A stretch of 64,000 bases of DNA from Candidatus Undinarchaeales archaeon (GTDB lineage: Archaea; SpSt-1190; JASMDC01), in contig JASMDC010000013.1 in assembly GCA_030753015.1 (NCBI GenBank), positions 25,216 to 89,215 of the forward strand. The letters run 5' to 3'. Position 1 is the stretch's first letter; every line of letters begins with the position of its first letter. Under the pieces are notes generated by a model. That model had not been told where the DNA came from. It searched no databases and saw nothing but the letters and a program-made list of their open reading frames with translations. The position numbers and the translations under genes were made by a program. Below, in pieces: positions 26,644 to 36,100 of the stretch.

Positions 26644-27423
26644 ATGCTGCCTTCTTCAACCCTTGAGTACGCGGTACGCGATTTCTCCGGTGGTAAGGCT
26701 AACATCACCGGGACCTACCGCGTTGACGAGGGCAATATCAATGCGGCCTACCGTATCGATGTAGATGAGAAGGGGCTTCTTTTTTCGTCCTCCGGTTCGT
26801 ATTACGCGAAAGAGGGGGACATGCGCGGGGAGATCGTGGGCTCCAAGCTCGCGGAATGCGCCGGGCTCTCCACATATCGCATCAAGCAGTACAAGGGCTT
26901 CGGCCTCATGGAATCGGCGCCAGGGAACATGGTAATCAAGTCCCGTAACGCGATCGACAAGGACCCCAAGCGCTTCGCCTACGAGATCGGTAAGTTATGC
27001 GCCTATGACTTCGTGTTCGGCGTAGGGGACGGTCACGCCAAGAACGTGTTCTACGACGGCAAGAAGGCAACACGGATCGACATGGAGTCCGTTCTAATGA
27101 CGGACATGGTGGACACCCGATACGTTGCCAGGGACTTCCTCGACAACCTCACGGGCTACCACACCAAGGCCGAGACGCTCAAGCCGCAACTGCGCAAGGG
27201 CTTCGACGACGCCTACAAGTCCATCCGCTCGAACAAGAGAGAGGCCCTCGGGACCGTGAACCGGGCCATCCGCGCAGGTATCGAGGTGGGCGACGGCTAT
27301 GGGAAGAAACCAGTGGACCCGAGTGTCACCAGTGAGGTGTCCCGACGCATCGATCTGAACACCGATCGCCTCTTTGACGAGATCTTCGACCAGTACCGGA
27401 TTCTGGCGGAGAGGAGACAGTGA
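26644..27423 (+). CDS. Minimal HipA/PI3K-like protein kinase
   Basis: 259 residues. The kinase signature is GDGHAKN with Asp129 and Asn134, matching the catalytic loop TDGHAKN of HipA-type Ser/Thr kinases, then IDMES with Asp146 in the place of the metal-binding Asp. N-terminal to it, GEIVGSKLAECAGL resembles the conserved E...LA...GL helix of the same fold. It is far shorter than HipA (about 440 residues), lacks the HipA N-terminal domain, and has no HipB-like antitoxin beside it. A palindrome at its promoter suggests tight control. It could be a stand-alone regulatory kinase, a toxin, or a phage-defence factor; only the kinase fold is supported. Confidence 0.7.
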   Translation: MLPSSTLEYAVRDFSGGKANITGTYRVDEGNINAAYRIDVDEKGLLFSSSGSYYAKEGDMRGEIVGSKLAECAGLSTYRIKQYKGFGLMESAPGNMVIKSRNAIDKDPKRFAYEIGKLCAYDFVFGVGDGHAKNVFYDGKKATRIDMESVLMTDMVDTRYVARDFLDNLTGYHTKAETLKPQLRKGFDDAYKSIRSNKREALGTVNRAIRAGIEVGDGYGKKPVDPSVTSEVSRRIDLNTDRLFDEIFDQYRILAERRQ

Positions 27424-27517
27424 TAGAATATACCACCGATGAACTTTGCCCCAGCCGCGAAGGTCAGATTTTTAAAATCCGTCATGGTGGGGTGCCCCGC
27501 ATCCAGGGTGACATGCC

Positions 27518-28723
27518 ATGATCAATCCCACTGAGCGTTCGGCCAACATCGAGTACGCGATCCGAGACGTTCTCATTCCTGCTCTCAAGCTGGAGGAGCA
27601 GGGCCGGACCATCCTCAAGCTCAACATCGGCGATCCCATCGCCTTCGATTTCGAAACGCCTCCGCACATGGTGGAGGCGTACTGCCGAGCGCTGCGCGAC
27701 GGCCACAACGGCTACTCTGACTCGCAAGGGTACAAACCACTCATCAGTTCCATCGTGGAGCATGAGCGCAAGAAGTACGGCACTGAGCTGGATCCGTCCA
27801 AGGTGCTCGTCACTGCCGGTATATCTGAAGCACTGGTGTTCCTGTTCGGAGCTCTGCTGGAGCAGGGGGACGAGATCCTCGTTCCGGGACCGAGCTACCC
27901 ACCGTACACCACCCTCGTGAAGTTCATGGGTGGCGTAGCCCGCACCTACCGTACAGATGAGAACAACGGCTGGCAGCCCGATATCGATGACCTGCGGGCC
28001 AAGATCACGAACCGTACCAAGGCTATCGCCATCATCAATCCCAACAATCCCACAGGCTCTGCTTACACCCGACAAGTGCTCGCTCCGATCATCGACCTGG
28101 CCGCCGAGCATAAGTTGCCCATCATCAGCGATGAGATATACGATGGGCTGGTGTACGACCTGCCCCACACCTCGCCCCTGGCCCTCTCCGAGGAAGTACC
28201 AATGGTGCTCCTCAACGGCTTCTCGAAAGTGTACATGGTCCCAGGCTGGCGTGTCGGGTACATGGCCTTCAGGGACACCGAGGGACGGTTGGACGGCCTG
28301 TACGACGGCTGCATCCGCCAGGCCCGTGTGCGCCTGAGCACGAACCACCCGGCCCAGGTCGCATCCCTGGCAGCACTGGAGGGCCCGCAGGAGCACATCG
28401 AGGAGAACCGCCGGAAGCTCATGGAGCGGCGGGACATCATCTCCCGGCGCGTCAACGCCATCGACGGCCTCTCGGTGGCCAGGCCCGAGGGCGCGTTCTA
28501 TGCCTTCCCCCGTATCGATATCGAGCGGGGGCCATGGAAGAACGACAAGGCCTTCGTGCTGGACATGCTGGAGACCGCCGGTGTGCTTTGCGTCCACGGT
28601 AGCGGGTTCTGCGAGGATTTCGGCAAGGACCACTTCCGTGTCGTGTTCCTGGCACCACCTGCCGAGCTGGAAAGGGCCTGTGATGCCATCGAGGACTTCA
28701 TGGCCACACGGCTGCGGGACTGA
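27518..28723 (+). CDS. PLP-dependent class I/II aminotransferase (alanine/aspartate type)
   Basis: 401 residues, full length. Fold-type I features: substrate and cofactor loops NIGDP, NGYSDSQGY, PGPSYPPY, the INPNNPTG strand, SDEIYDGLVY, and the PLP lysine in GFSKVYMVPGWRVGY, then the C-terminal Arg region FRVVFLAP. The combination matches archaeal alanine/aspartate-type enzymes that use pyruvate or 2-oxoglutarate as acceptors. ATG 27518 has TTTTTAAAATCC about 40 nt upstream. Convergent with the membrane protein on the other strand (stops 3 bp apart). An antisense frame across the gene is a shadow. Confidence 0.92.
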   Translation: MINPTERSANIEYAIRDVLIPALKLEEQGRTILKLNIGDPIAFDFETPPHMVEAYCRALRDGHNGYSDSQGYKPLISSIVEHERKKYGTELDPSKVLVTAGISEALVFLFGALLEQGDEILVPGPSYPPYTTLVKFMGGVARTYRTDENNGWQPDIDDLRAKITNRTKAIAIINPNNPTGSAYTRQVLAPIIDLAAEHKLPIISDEIYDGLVYDLPHTSPLALSEEVPMVLLNGFSKVYMVPGWRVGYMAFRDTEGRLDGLYDGCIRQARVRLSTNHPAQVASLAALEGPQEHIEENRRKLMERRDIISRRVNAIDGLSVARPEGAFYAFPRIDIERGPWKNDKAFVLDMLETAGVLCVHGSGFCEDFGKDHFRVVFLAPPAELERACDAIEDFMATRLRD

Positions 28724-28726
28724 GGC

Positions 28727-29245
28727 TCACGGCTCCTTCTTCTCCACAGGGGCGGGAGCGAACCGGAAGGACTCGACCCAAGGTTCCTCGACCAGGCCCT
28801 TGGTATCCACTGCCGCAATGAAGAACTGTATCTTTCGGGTGGTCTTGTCCCCGGCAAAAGGCTGGCCGCCCGTGGCGTTGATAGCGTCCACGACCTGATC
28901 GAAGGTCATCTCCTCCGAGTGAACGAGGGTGACCATGACCTTCGTGCCGGGATTCTTGGCCATGTACTCCTTCATCCCCTCACGGCCGTAGGGCCCCTCG
29001 TCCGTCATGACGTTGTAACCGAAGTAGGCCGCCACGACGAGCACGAGGAGGATACCTATGACCTTGGGCGATATGCTGATGCCCCTCCCGGTCGCGGCGG
29101 GCGCTACCGGGGTCTGGCCGTAGTCCATCTGGGGCTGGCCGTAGTCCATACGCTGCTGTACCATACCGTATCCGCGGCTGCCGTAGTAGGAGCCGTATCC
29201 CTGGCCCTGGTACGCGCCTCCGGCCTGCTGAGGGTACGGGCCCAC
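28727..29245 (-). CDS. Single-pass membrane protein with Gly/Tyr/Gln-rich N-terminus
   Basis: 172 residues from GTG 29245. The first 45 residues are low-complexity (GGAYQGQGYGSYYGSRGYG), then a membrane helix (ISPKVIGILLVLVVAAYFGY), then an extracytoplasmic domain of about 100 residues with phrases such as EEMTFDQVVDAINATGGQPF. Starts 12 bases after the NadM stop, so it is the second gene of that unit. Similar small Q/Y/P-rich tails occur in archaeal membrane proteins of unknown role. Not recognised. Confidence 0.75.
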   Translation of the reverse strand: MGPYPQQAGGAYQGQGYGSYYGSRGYGMVQQRMDYGQPQMDYGQTPVAPAATGRGISISPKVIGILLVLVVAAYFGYNVMTDEGPYGREGMKEYMAKNPGTKVMVTLVHSEEMTFDQVVDAINATGGQPFAGDKTTRKIQFFIAAVDTKGLVEEPWVESFRFAPAPVEKKEP

Positions 29246-29257
29246 GGTAAGTGTCCC

Positions 29258-29764
29258 CTATTCCTTCTCCTCGAGGATCCGGATGCGCTCCACACCGTCG
29301 ACGCGCTTGATGAGGTCGGCGACCTCGGGCGGGACGAGCGACTCCCAGTCCTCACCGGTCACGATGCGCCGCCGGATCTCCGTACCGGAGAGCGCCTCCC
29401 GCTCGTACAGCGGTGAGTGGCGCACGTCGAACCCTGCCTCAGAGAACAGACGCCGGACCAGTGGGTTGTTGGAGAACACGACATCGATGGGCGGGCACAT
29501 GGACTCTACATGGCGCACCCAGATAGCGTTGCGGTTGACGTCGATGATGGGCACGAAGAAGAACACGCCCTTGCCCGACTGCTTCATCACCTTGGATAGC
29601 ATCCACACGCGCTCGCCCGCAGTGAACGGATTATTATGAGTGTGCGATGTCTGGGCGGAGCCTATACCGACGACCACGTCATCGAACTTCGCAGCTATGT
29701 CGCTGAGCACCCTGACATGGCCCTTGTGGGGCGGTTGATAGCGCCCTATCACGAGTGCGCGCAT
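29258..29764 (-). CDS. nadM: Nicotinamide-nucleotide adenylyltransferase, archaeal type
   Basis: 168 residues, the usual archaeal size. Makes NAD+ from NMN and ATP in the cytoplasm. Nucleotidyltransferase motifs: GRYQPPHKGH (7-16; family GRFQPxHxGH), SAQTSHTHNNPFTAGER, and LSGTEIRRRI (family ISGTxIR). ATG 29764 lies exactly about 26 nt from the centre of the TTATAA element at 29788-29793, supporting a leaderless start; longer upstream extensions run antisense to the KH gene. Divergent from the KH/RLI unit. Confidence 0.95.
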   Translation of the reverse strand: MRALVIGRYQPPHKGHVRVLSDIAAKFDDVVVGIGSAQTSHTHNNPFTAGERVWMLSKVMKQSGKGVFFFVPIIDVNRNAIWVRHVESMCPPIDVVFSNNPLVRRLFSEAGFDVRHSPLYEREALSGTEIRRRIVTGEDWESLVPPEVADLIKRVDGVERIRILEEKE

Positions 29765-29787
29765 CCCGGGAAGAACGCGAGATGCAC

Positions 29788-29793
29788 TTATAA
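29788..29793. promoter_or_regulatory. Symmetric TATA element shared by nadM and the KH/RLI unit
   Basis: TTATAA is palindromic, and its centre is about 26 nt from both ATG 29764 (minus) and ATG 29817 (plus). One element placed symmetrically can thus start two leaderless transcripts. It decides the starts used for both genes. Confidence 0.65.
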
Positions 29794-29816
29794 CTCTTAT
29801 GCAGGATTCGATGGGC

Positions 29817-30332
29817 ATGAAGCTTCCCATCTGTGCGTTCTGCGCAAACTCGTCCGCCCTCTGCGCCGTTGACGAGCCGCGTCTGGAGGCAGGGGAGATC
29901 GACCAGGCCGACATCATAATCTCACGCGCCATCGCCCGCATCGGCCGCCGGTCCCGCGCCCTCCAGGAATCCGAGATCGTCCGGGGGTTCGACCTGGGTG
30001 ACCGATTAGTAATCATCACCCGGGAGGAGGACGTAGGCCGCATCATCGGGAAGAAGGGCACTCGCGTCAAGCGTCTCACCGACACGCTGGGCAAGCGCGT
30101 CGTCGTCGTGGGCCAGCGGGACGACGTGCGGGGCATCGTGGACCGGATCATCTACCCGGGACGCCTGCGCGCCATCTCCAACGTCTACACCGACACGGGC
30201 TCCAAGCGCCTCGTCGAGGTGAACCGGGCTGGCGAGATCGACCTCGATCGGTTCGTAGCCATGCTCGCCTTTCTCTTCGGTGGTGAGTTCGAGGTCCGTG
30301 TCCTGGACAAAAAGAAGCGGGACGACGAATGA
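29817..30332 (+). CDS. KH-domain RNA-binding protein with N-terminal Cys motif
   Basis: 171 residues starting MKLPICAFC. N-terminal Cys6, Cys9 and Cys16 resemble the zinc-binding start of archaeal NusA-like KH proteins; the central KH fold carries the GxxG loop in VGRIIGKKGTRVKRL, followed by KRVVVVG. Such proteins are universal in archaea and thought to act in RNA or ribosome metabolism. The ATG at 29817 is chosen from the TATA spacing over ATG 29811 and 29799. The stop overlaps the RLI start (ATGA), so the two are translated together, consistent with a ribosome-related role. Confidence 0.85.
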   Translation: MKLPICAFCANSSALCAVDEPRLEAGEIDQADIIISRAIARIGRRSRALQESEIVRGFDLGDRLVIITREEDVGRIIGKKGTRVKRLTDTLGKRVVVVGQRDDVRGIVDRIIYPGRLRAISNVYTDTGSKRLVEVNRAGEIDLDRFVAMLAFLFGGEFEVRVLDKKKRDDE

Positions 30333-32104
30333 CGCGCATCGCCATCGTCAAGAAGGACGAATGCCAGGGCGGCCGTGATTGCCCCTATACGTGCCAACGC
30401 TTCTGCCCCCGCGTCCGTACCGGCGACGAGACCGTCACCGTGGGCGAGGACGGTAAGCCCGTCATCCACGAGGAGTTGTGCGTGGGATGCGGTATCTGCG
30501 TGAACAAGTGCCCCCACGACTCGATCATCATCGTCAACCTCCCGGAGGAGCTGAAGAGCGAACCGGTCCACCGGTTCGGTATCAACGGGTTCCGCCTGTT
30601 CAGGCTGCCGGTGCCCAAGCGCGGTTCCGTGGTGGGCCTACTGGGACCCAACGGTATCGGTAAGTCCACGGCCATCTCCATCCTCGGTGGCCAGCTGGTC
30701 CCTGACCTCGGAACGGGCGAGCCCGCCGATTGGGACGACATTGCGGAGTTCTTCGCAGGCAACGAGATCCTCAACTACCTCCAGGAACTGCGAGAAGGTA
30801 CGGCCAACCTCGCCTTCAAGCCCCAGCAGATCACCGCGATCCCCAAGCTGTACAAGGGCAAGAGTGCTCGCGAGCTCTTGGAGAAAATTGACCAGGCCGG
30901 TCGTTTGGACGAGCTGGTGAAGGCCTTCGAGCTCACCGACCTCCTCGATCACCCCGTGCAGAATCTCTCAGGTGGCGAGATGCAGCGCGTGTCCATCGCA
31001 GGCTGTCTCTCCCGGGACGCACAGTTCTTCTTCCTTGACGAGCCCTCGTCCTTTCTCGACATCAAGCAGCGCCTCAACGTGTCCAAGGTCATCAGGGACC
31101 TGGCGACCCAGGACAAGGCCGTGATGGTCGTCGAGCACGACCTGGTCATCCTCGACTACCTCACAGATTACACCCACTTGATGTACGGCAAGGCCGCAGC
31201 TTTCGGCGTGGTCTCCCTCCTGCGCGGTGCGCGGGCCGGTATAAACACTTACCTCGGCGGGTACCTTAAAGAGGAGAACGTCCGGTTCCGGACCGGCCCC
31301 ATCACCTTCGATGTGCGGGCCCCGATACCCGAGCGGGACGCCGACAAACTCGTGACCTTCGAGGGACTGAAGCGTTCGTTCCCGAGCTTCTCGCTGGACG
31401 TGCCCAAGGGCAACGTATTCCGTGGAGAGGTCGTAGGGATCCTTGGGCCCAACGGCATCGGTAAGACCACCATGGTCAAGATGCTGGCCGGGATTGAGGA
31501 GCCGGACGAGGGCTTCATAGACACGACCGTGACGGTCTCATATAAGCCTCAGTACCTAGAGGCCAAGGGCAACGCTACGGTCCAGTCCACGCTCAAGGCG
31601 GTCACCTCCGACGTCGGTACGGGGCTCTACCAGACCGAAGTGCTCCGCCCGTTGGCTCTCGAGGGCCTGCTCACCAAGCGTATCGTCCACTTGTCGGGTG
31701 GCGAGCTCCAGCGCCTTGCCATCGCTGTCTGCCTCTCCCGCGAGGCCGACCTGTACCTGCTCGACGAGCCCGCGGCGTACCTTGACGTAGAGCAGCGCAT
31801 TAACGCTGCCCGGGTCATCCGCCGCACCATGGAGAGACGGGAGGCGTCGTGCATGGTGGTCGACCACGACATCCTCTTCCTCGACTACCTCTCCAACCGG
31901 CTCATGGTGTTCATGGGCCGACCGGGCGTCTCGGGTAAGGCTGTGGGCCCCATGACGATGCGGGACGGGATGAACCTCTTCCTCAAGGACGTGGGCGTCA
32001 CCTTCCGGCGAGATCCCGAAACTCGCCGGCCGCGCGCGAACAAGACCGCATCCCTCAAGGACCGGGAGCAGAAGGCGCAGGGCGAGTACTACTACCTCGA
32101 GTGA
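30329..32104 (+). CDS. rli: Ribosome recycling ATPase ABCE1/RLI
   Basis: 591 residues, full family length. Splits 70S ribosomes after termination with aRF1/Pelota. Two 4Fe-4S clusters are visible: C12-C18-C22-C26 and C51-C54-C57-C61 (HEELCVGCGICVNKCP). Two ABC modules follow, with Walker A GPNGIGKS and GPNGIGKT, signatures NLSGGEMQRV and HLSGGELQRL, Walker B FFLDEPSSFLDI and YLLDEPAAYLDV, and the hinge regions between them. The gene ends ...QKAQGEYYYLE; the DNA of this tail recurs 8.2 kb downstream. Last gene of the KH/RLI unit. Confidence 0.97.
   Translation: MTRIAIVKKDECQGGRDCPYTCQRFCPRVRTGDETVTVGEDGKPVIHEELCVGCGICVNKCPHDSIIIVNLPEELKSEPVHRFGINGFRLFRLPVPKRGSVVGLLGPNGIGKSTAISILGGQLVPDLGTGEPADWDDIAEFFAGNEILNYLQELREGTANLAFKPQQITAIPKLYKGKSARELLEKIDQAGRLDELVKAFELTDLLDHPVQNLSGGEMQRVSIAGCLSRDAQFFFLDEPSSFLDIKQRLNVSKVIRDLATQDKAVMVVEHDLVILDYLTDYTHLMYGKAAAFGVVSLLRGARAGINTYLGGYLKEENVRFRTGPITFDVRAPIPERDADKLVTFEGLKRSFPSFSLDVPKGNVFRGEVVGILGPNGIGKTTMVKMLAGIEEPDEGFIDTTVTVSYKPQYLEAKGNATVQSTLKAVTSDVGTGLYQTEVLRPLALEGLLTKRIVHLSGGELQRLAIAVCLSREADLYLLDEPAAYLDVEQRINAARVIRRTMERREASCMVVDHDILFLDYLSNRLMVFMGRPGVSGKAVGPMTMRDGMNLFLKDVGVTFRRDPETRRPRANKTASLKDREQKAQGEYYYLE
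32070..32102 (+). repeat. RLI 3' tail, left copy of a long-range direct repeat
   Basis: 33 bp identical to 40272-40304 (36 of 37 if extended through one mismatch), same orientation, 8202 bp apart. The sequence encodes the last residues of RLI. The interval holds only an insertion sequence and the giant C25-type gene. Confidence 0.85.
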
Positions 32105-32125
32105 GGGTGTAACCGCTTCCTACGG

Positions 32126-33078
32126 GCCGCCGATCAGAACTGTAATTCCTCAGGACATATTGGACACTTTCGAGAATACTTGTGAGGGTATTTGGTATCC
32201 TATGCCTGCATGTGGCCTTTCGTTGTTGTAATAATCGACGAACGTTTCCAAGCTGTTGAATCGTGGGTATGTTGCTCTGAACGTCCTGTGGAATCTCTCG
32301 ATTTTTCCGAGCGTGGTGGGCTTGCCTATACCTCCGAATATGTGTTGTATACCTCGATCTTTGCAGAAGATCGTGAAGCCGGATACCTGTCCTTTAGATG
32401 CGTAGTACTGTGTTCCGTGGTCTGTGATTATCTGTCGGGGCTTGCCGTAGTCGTCAATAATCGTCTCGAGCTGTCCGAGGATGTTTTCTGTCGTTCCCCG
32501 TTTGAACAGCTCGATCCCCAGGATGTATCGCGAACAGTCGTCGATGAATGTTGACAGCCAACGGCGCTTGTAGATGCATAGATCTGTCTGCCATAGGCTG
32601 TTCGGGTGCTTCCTGGACCAGCTCTTGTACGTCTTCTGCCTGCGTTTTTTCTTCAGGCGTTTGATCAGACCTGCATCTTTGAGCGTCCGGTATACCGTCG
32701 CATGACCAACGCAGATACCTTCTTTTTCTAGCAAAACTTGTAGGGTCTTCTCGTTATGTCCCGTCTCTTCACGGATCGCTATGATCCGCTCTTTGACACT
32801 CTCGGGTGTCCTGTGTATCGTTTTGGGACGCCGGGACTTGGGCTTGAGACCTTCAAAGCCTTCCTTCTCATACTTGTCCCACCATGTGTAGAACGTGCTG
32901 CGTGGAACGCGGGCTTGAGAACAGATGTCATCCACGCGCCTTCCTTCTTTCCGTCGCCTTACCATCCAAAGCCTGAGCTTAGCAAGATCACGCTTCATAA
33001 CTTACCACAAGAAAAAAGAGAGACTCAACAACAAGAATGTCCAACATGTGGTGAGGAACTACAGCCGCCGATCAGAAC
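32126..33078 (-). mobile_element. IS481-like element with 15-bp target duplication
   Basis: The element is 32141-33063 (923 bp). Ends begin TGTAATTCCTC and, on the other strand, TGTAGTTCCTC, imperfect inverted repeats of about 25 bp with the 5'-TGT of IS481 elements. GCCGCCGATCAGAAC occurs immediately outside both ends (32126-32140 and 33064-33078), a perfect 15-bp target-site duplication, so the insertion is recent. It landed between the RLI stop and the promoter of the giant C25-type gene. Confidence 0.92.
32150..32998 (-). CDS. IS481-family DDE transposase (rve integrase core)
   Basis: 282 residues, apparently intact. N-terminal helix-turn-helix (VDDICSQARVPRSTFYTWWD) then a second HTH-like region, followed by the integrase core: Asp in WQTDLC, Asp in IITDHGTQYY, and Glu in GKIERFHRTF. 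The C-terminal YNNERPHAGIGYQIPSQVF is characteristic of IS481/IS3-type enzymes. Lower G+C than its neighbours, in line with recent arrival. Fills nearly the whole element. Confidence 0.95.
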   Translation of the reverse strand: MKRDLAKLRLWMVRRRKEGRRVDDICSQARVPRSTFYTWWDKYEKEGFEGLKPKSRRPKTIHRTPESVKERIIAIREETGHNEKTLQVLLEKEGICVGHATVYRTLKDAGLIKRLKKKRRQKTYKSWSRKHPNSLWQTDLCIYKRRWLSTFIDDCSRYILGIELFKRGTTENILGQLETIIDDYGKPRQIITDHGTQYYASKGQVSGFTIFCKDRGIQHIFGGIGKPTTLGKIERFHRTFRATYPRFNSLETFVDYYNNERPHAGIGYQIPSQVFSKVSNMS

Positions 33079-33133
33079 AACAACCCTTATATGGTATCCA
33101 AACTACATCAATAACTAGTAGATAGTGGAACCT

Positions 33134-36100
33134 ATGGAGAATGGGAAGGAACAATCCAGTGTCCTAGTAGAAGGACTCTTGCTGTTGGTACTGCTCCCAT
33201 CGCTGGTACTGTCCACCGAGCTCGACGTCGGCACAAACATAGCCACGAGCGAGATGTACTCCCAGCAGCTGAGGTACTTCAATGTCGATGTGGCCTTCTC
33301 CGACCCCGTACTCACTATGGAGGACGGTTCCACGAGCATCACTATCGAGAACACCACGCTCGTCTCCGAGCCCACGCACCCCATGCTCCCGATGAGGATC
33401 GTCACCCTTTACATCCCTGAAGGGTATCAGGTCTCGTCGGTGGAGGTCATTGAACTTGTGACTCGCTCCCTCGGAGCTGACCATCAGGTTCTGCCCGCCC
33501 CCTACCCCATTAGCCCCATCGATCATAAGCCTTCTGAAAGGAACACCTCCATCTACGGCTCACCGGAACCCTTCCCTCCTCAGTCTTTCATGACGTATGG
33601 GACCCGGCGCCTGATGGGATACAACGTGTTCCAGGTCGCGACCTTCCCCATCACCTACTACCCGATCAATGGAAGTCTACTCTTCCATCCAAGAATCAGA
33701 ATCAGGGCACAGCTGGAGTGGACCGGAACGGAGGGTCCAGGAAAGGAGGAGGAAGAGCGAGGTTTCATCAGCTCGATAGTCGAGAACGACTTCGCGCTCG
33801 AGGAGGGATTCGGAACGCCCGTCGTCCCCGATCACTCGGATTCCGATGGAGCTGGTGAAGGTGAGGGTGAGTCCGGGACCACGGAGGGCGGTGCGGACGG
33901 TGAGGGCGAACCACAGGCGGACAGCGGTCCAACATACGAATACCTTATCGTGTATCATTCACCGACCTTCAACTCCGCCGCGAACAGGCTGGGAACGTGG
34001 AAGTACCAGAAGGGCTACACAGTCGGTCTTGCCTCGACCGCATACTTCAACAGTAATTATGCAGGATATGACCTTGCCGAAAAGATCAGAAACGGTCTCA
34101 AGAACCTCCATGATAACTACGGTACTCAATGGGTCGTTCTCATTGGAGATTACAACTACGTCCCCCCCCGGTGCGGGTATGACAAGAAAGGAACGAACAC
34201 AGGGGGCAATACGGGTTACCTCTGTGACGCTGACTCCACACCAACTGACCTATACTACGCTGATCTCGATAGCGACTGGGACTACGACGGGGACAACCTG
34301 TACGGCGAGTACATCGATGATCACTGGGGCGGGGGAGTCCAGCGCCTCGACCTCACGGCAGAAGTGTACGTAGGAAGGATTTCTGTGTCTGATGCCGACA
34401 CCGCCCTGCAGGTCGTCGACAAGATCATCAAATACGAGAAGGAACCTACGACAGGGGACTGGCTATCGAAGGCCCTCATCCTGGGCGCTATGGCCAACTA
34501 CGACGAGGACACGAACAGCGACGGTCAGGTGGACAAGTTCAAGCGCGACTGGGCCCCGGTCATGGAGCAGCTCAGGACCGACTACTTCCCCGCAGACTAT
34601 TCCCTCACCACCATGTACGAGAAGGAAGGGGTCGCCTCACCCCTGGGACAGTCCACTTACTCATGCACCACGCCCCTCACGAACGACAACGTGAAGTCCG
34701 CTATCAATCAGGGCTACGGTGTCATGACCATGGGCGGCCACGGCGGTAAAACCGACATCTGGAGGGTCATCTGGAGCATGGACGCCGATAGTGACAACAT
34801 CAACGACCCCTCTGAAAAACAATGGTCGGCGTACCTGAAGACGACGGATACACTGTCGAACGCCAACAAGACACCATTCGTGTATACTGCCTCATGCCTG
34901 ACCGCCCTCATTGACGGTTCAAGTGACTCCCTGGGGGAATGGCTCGTCAACCAGCAGTGGTCGGGAGCGATCGGGTATGTGGGAGCGACGCGCACTTCGT
35001 ACTCCGGCATCGGTAGCACCGAATATTACAATCAGAAGCTCGTCAAGCTATTCTGGGATTCGCTCTTCTCAGGGTACTACTCATCGGGCGAGGCGCTCTA
35101 CCGCTCCAAGACACAGTACTCTGTACACCATCCGTTCACAGGTGCCTCGAATGATAATACCAAACTAAGGAACTACTACGACTACATCCTGCTAGGTGAT
35201 CCCGAGACGCCTATCTGGACGGATGATCCCGTTACGGTCTCCTCCACAGGGCTTCCCGAGAAACTCCAGACCGGGCATGCCAATGAATTCGTAGTGATAA
35301 TCAAAGACTCGGAGCAAAGCGCGGTCAATGGAGCACGTGTATCCATATCAGGAGCTGGGACCCATGAGGAAAAGACGACGGATACCCAAGGGAACGCTGC
35401 ATTCACGGGGATCTCGCCCACGTCGGACGGTACCGTGACCCTTGTCGTCACCAAGCACAACCACCTCACGGTAATCGAGGAGGTACAATCTATCACGGAC
35501 AATGACGCCCCGACCACCACGCCCGGAGTAACGGAGGACGGGTGGTACTCCGAGGACCAGACGCTCAGCCTGACATGCGACGACGGTTCCGGTGTGGGAT
35601 GCAGCACGACGTACTACTGCACGGACTCTGTAGGAACGTGCACGCCCGGGACTGTGTACACGCAACCGGTCTCGCTCTCATGCTCGACAGGGAGCATATG
35701 CATCCACTACGTCAGGTACTACAGTAAGGACCAGTTCGACAACGCGGAGTCATTCAAGACGAGCGTGGCTTTCAGGATCGACAAGCAGAAACCGACAACG
35801 ACGGACAGTTCGGATGCGAACTGGCACGGAAGCGACCAGGCCATCACGCTGACGTGCAATGACGGGACCGGCGCGGGATGTGACACCACGTACTACTGCA
35901 CCGATACGAGCGGTACGTGCACGCCTGATACGAATTACACGCAGCCCATCAGCATTACGTGCTCCGCTGGAAGCGTGTGCACAAGGTACGTCAGGTATCG
36001 CAGTAACGACACCCTTGCGAACACGGAGGACGTCAGGACAAGCAATCAGGTCAGGATCGACAAGCAGAAACCGACAACGTCGGACAACTCCGATACGAAC

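Noticed and set aside
27482-28633. Minus-strand 383-codon frame
   Set aside because: Antisense to the aminotransferase, which has all PLP motifs.
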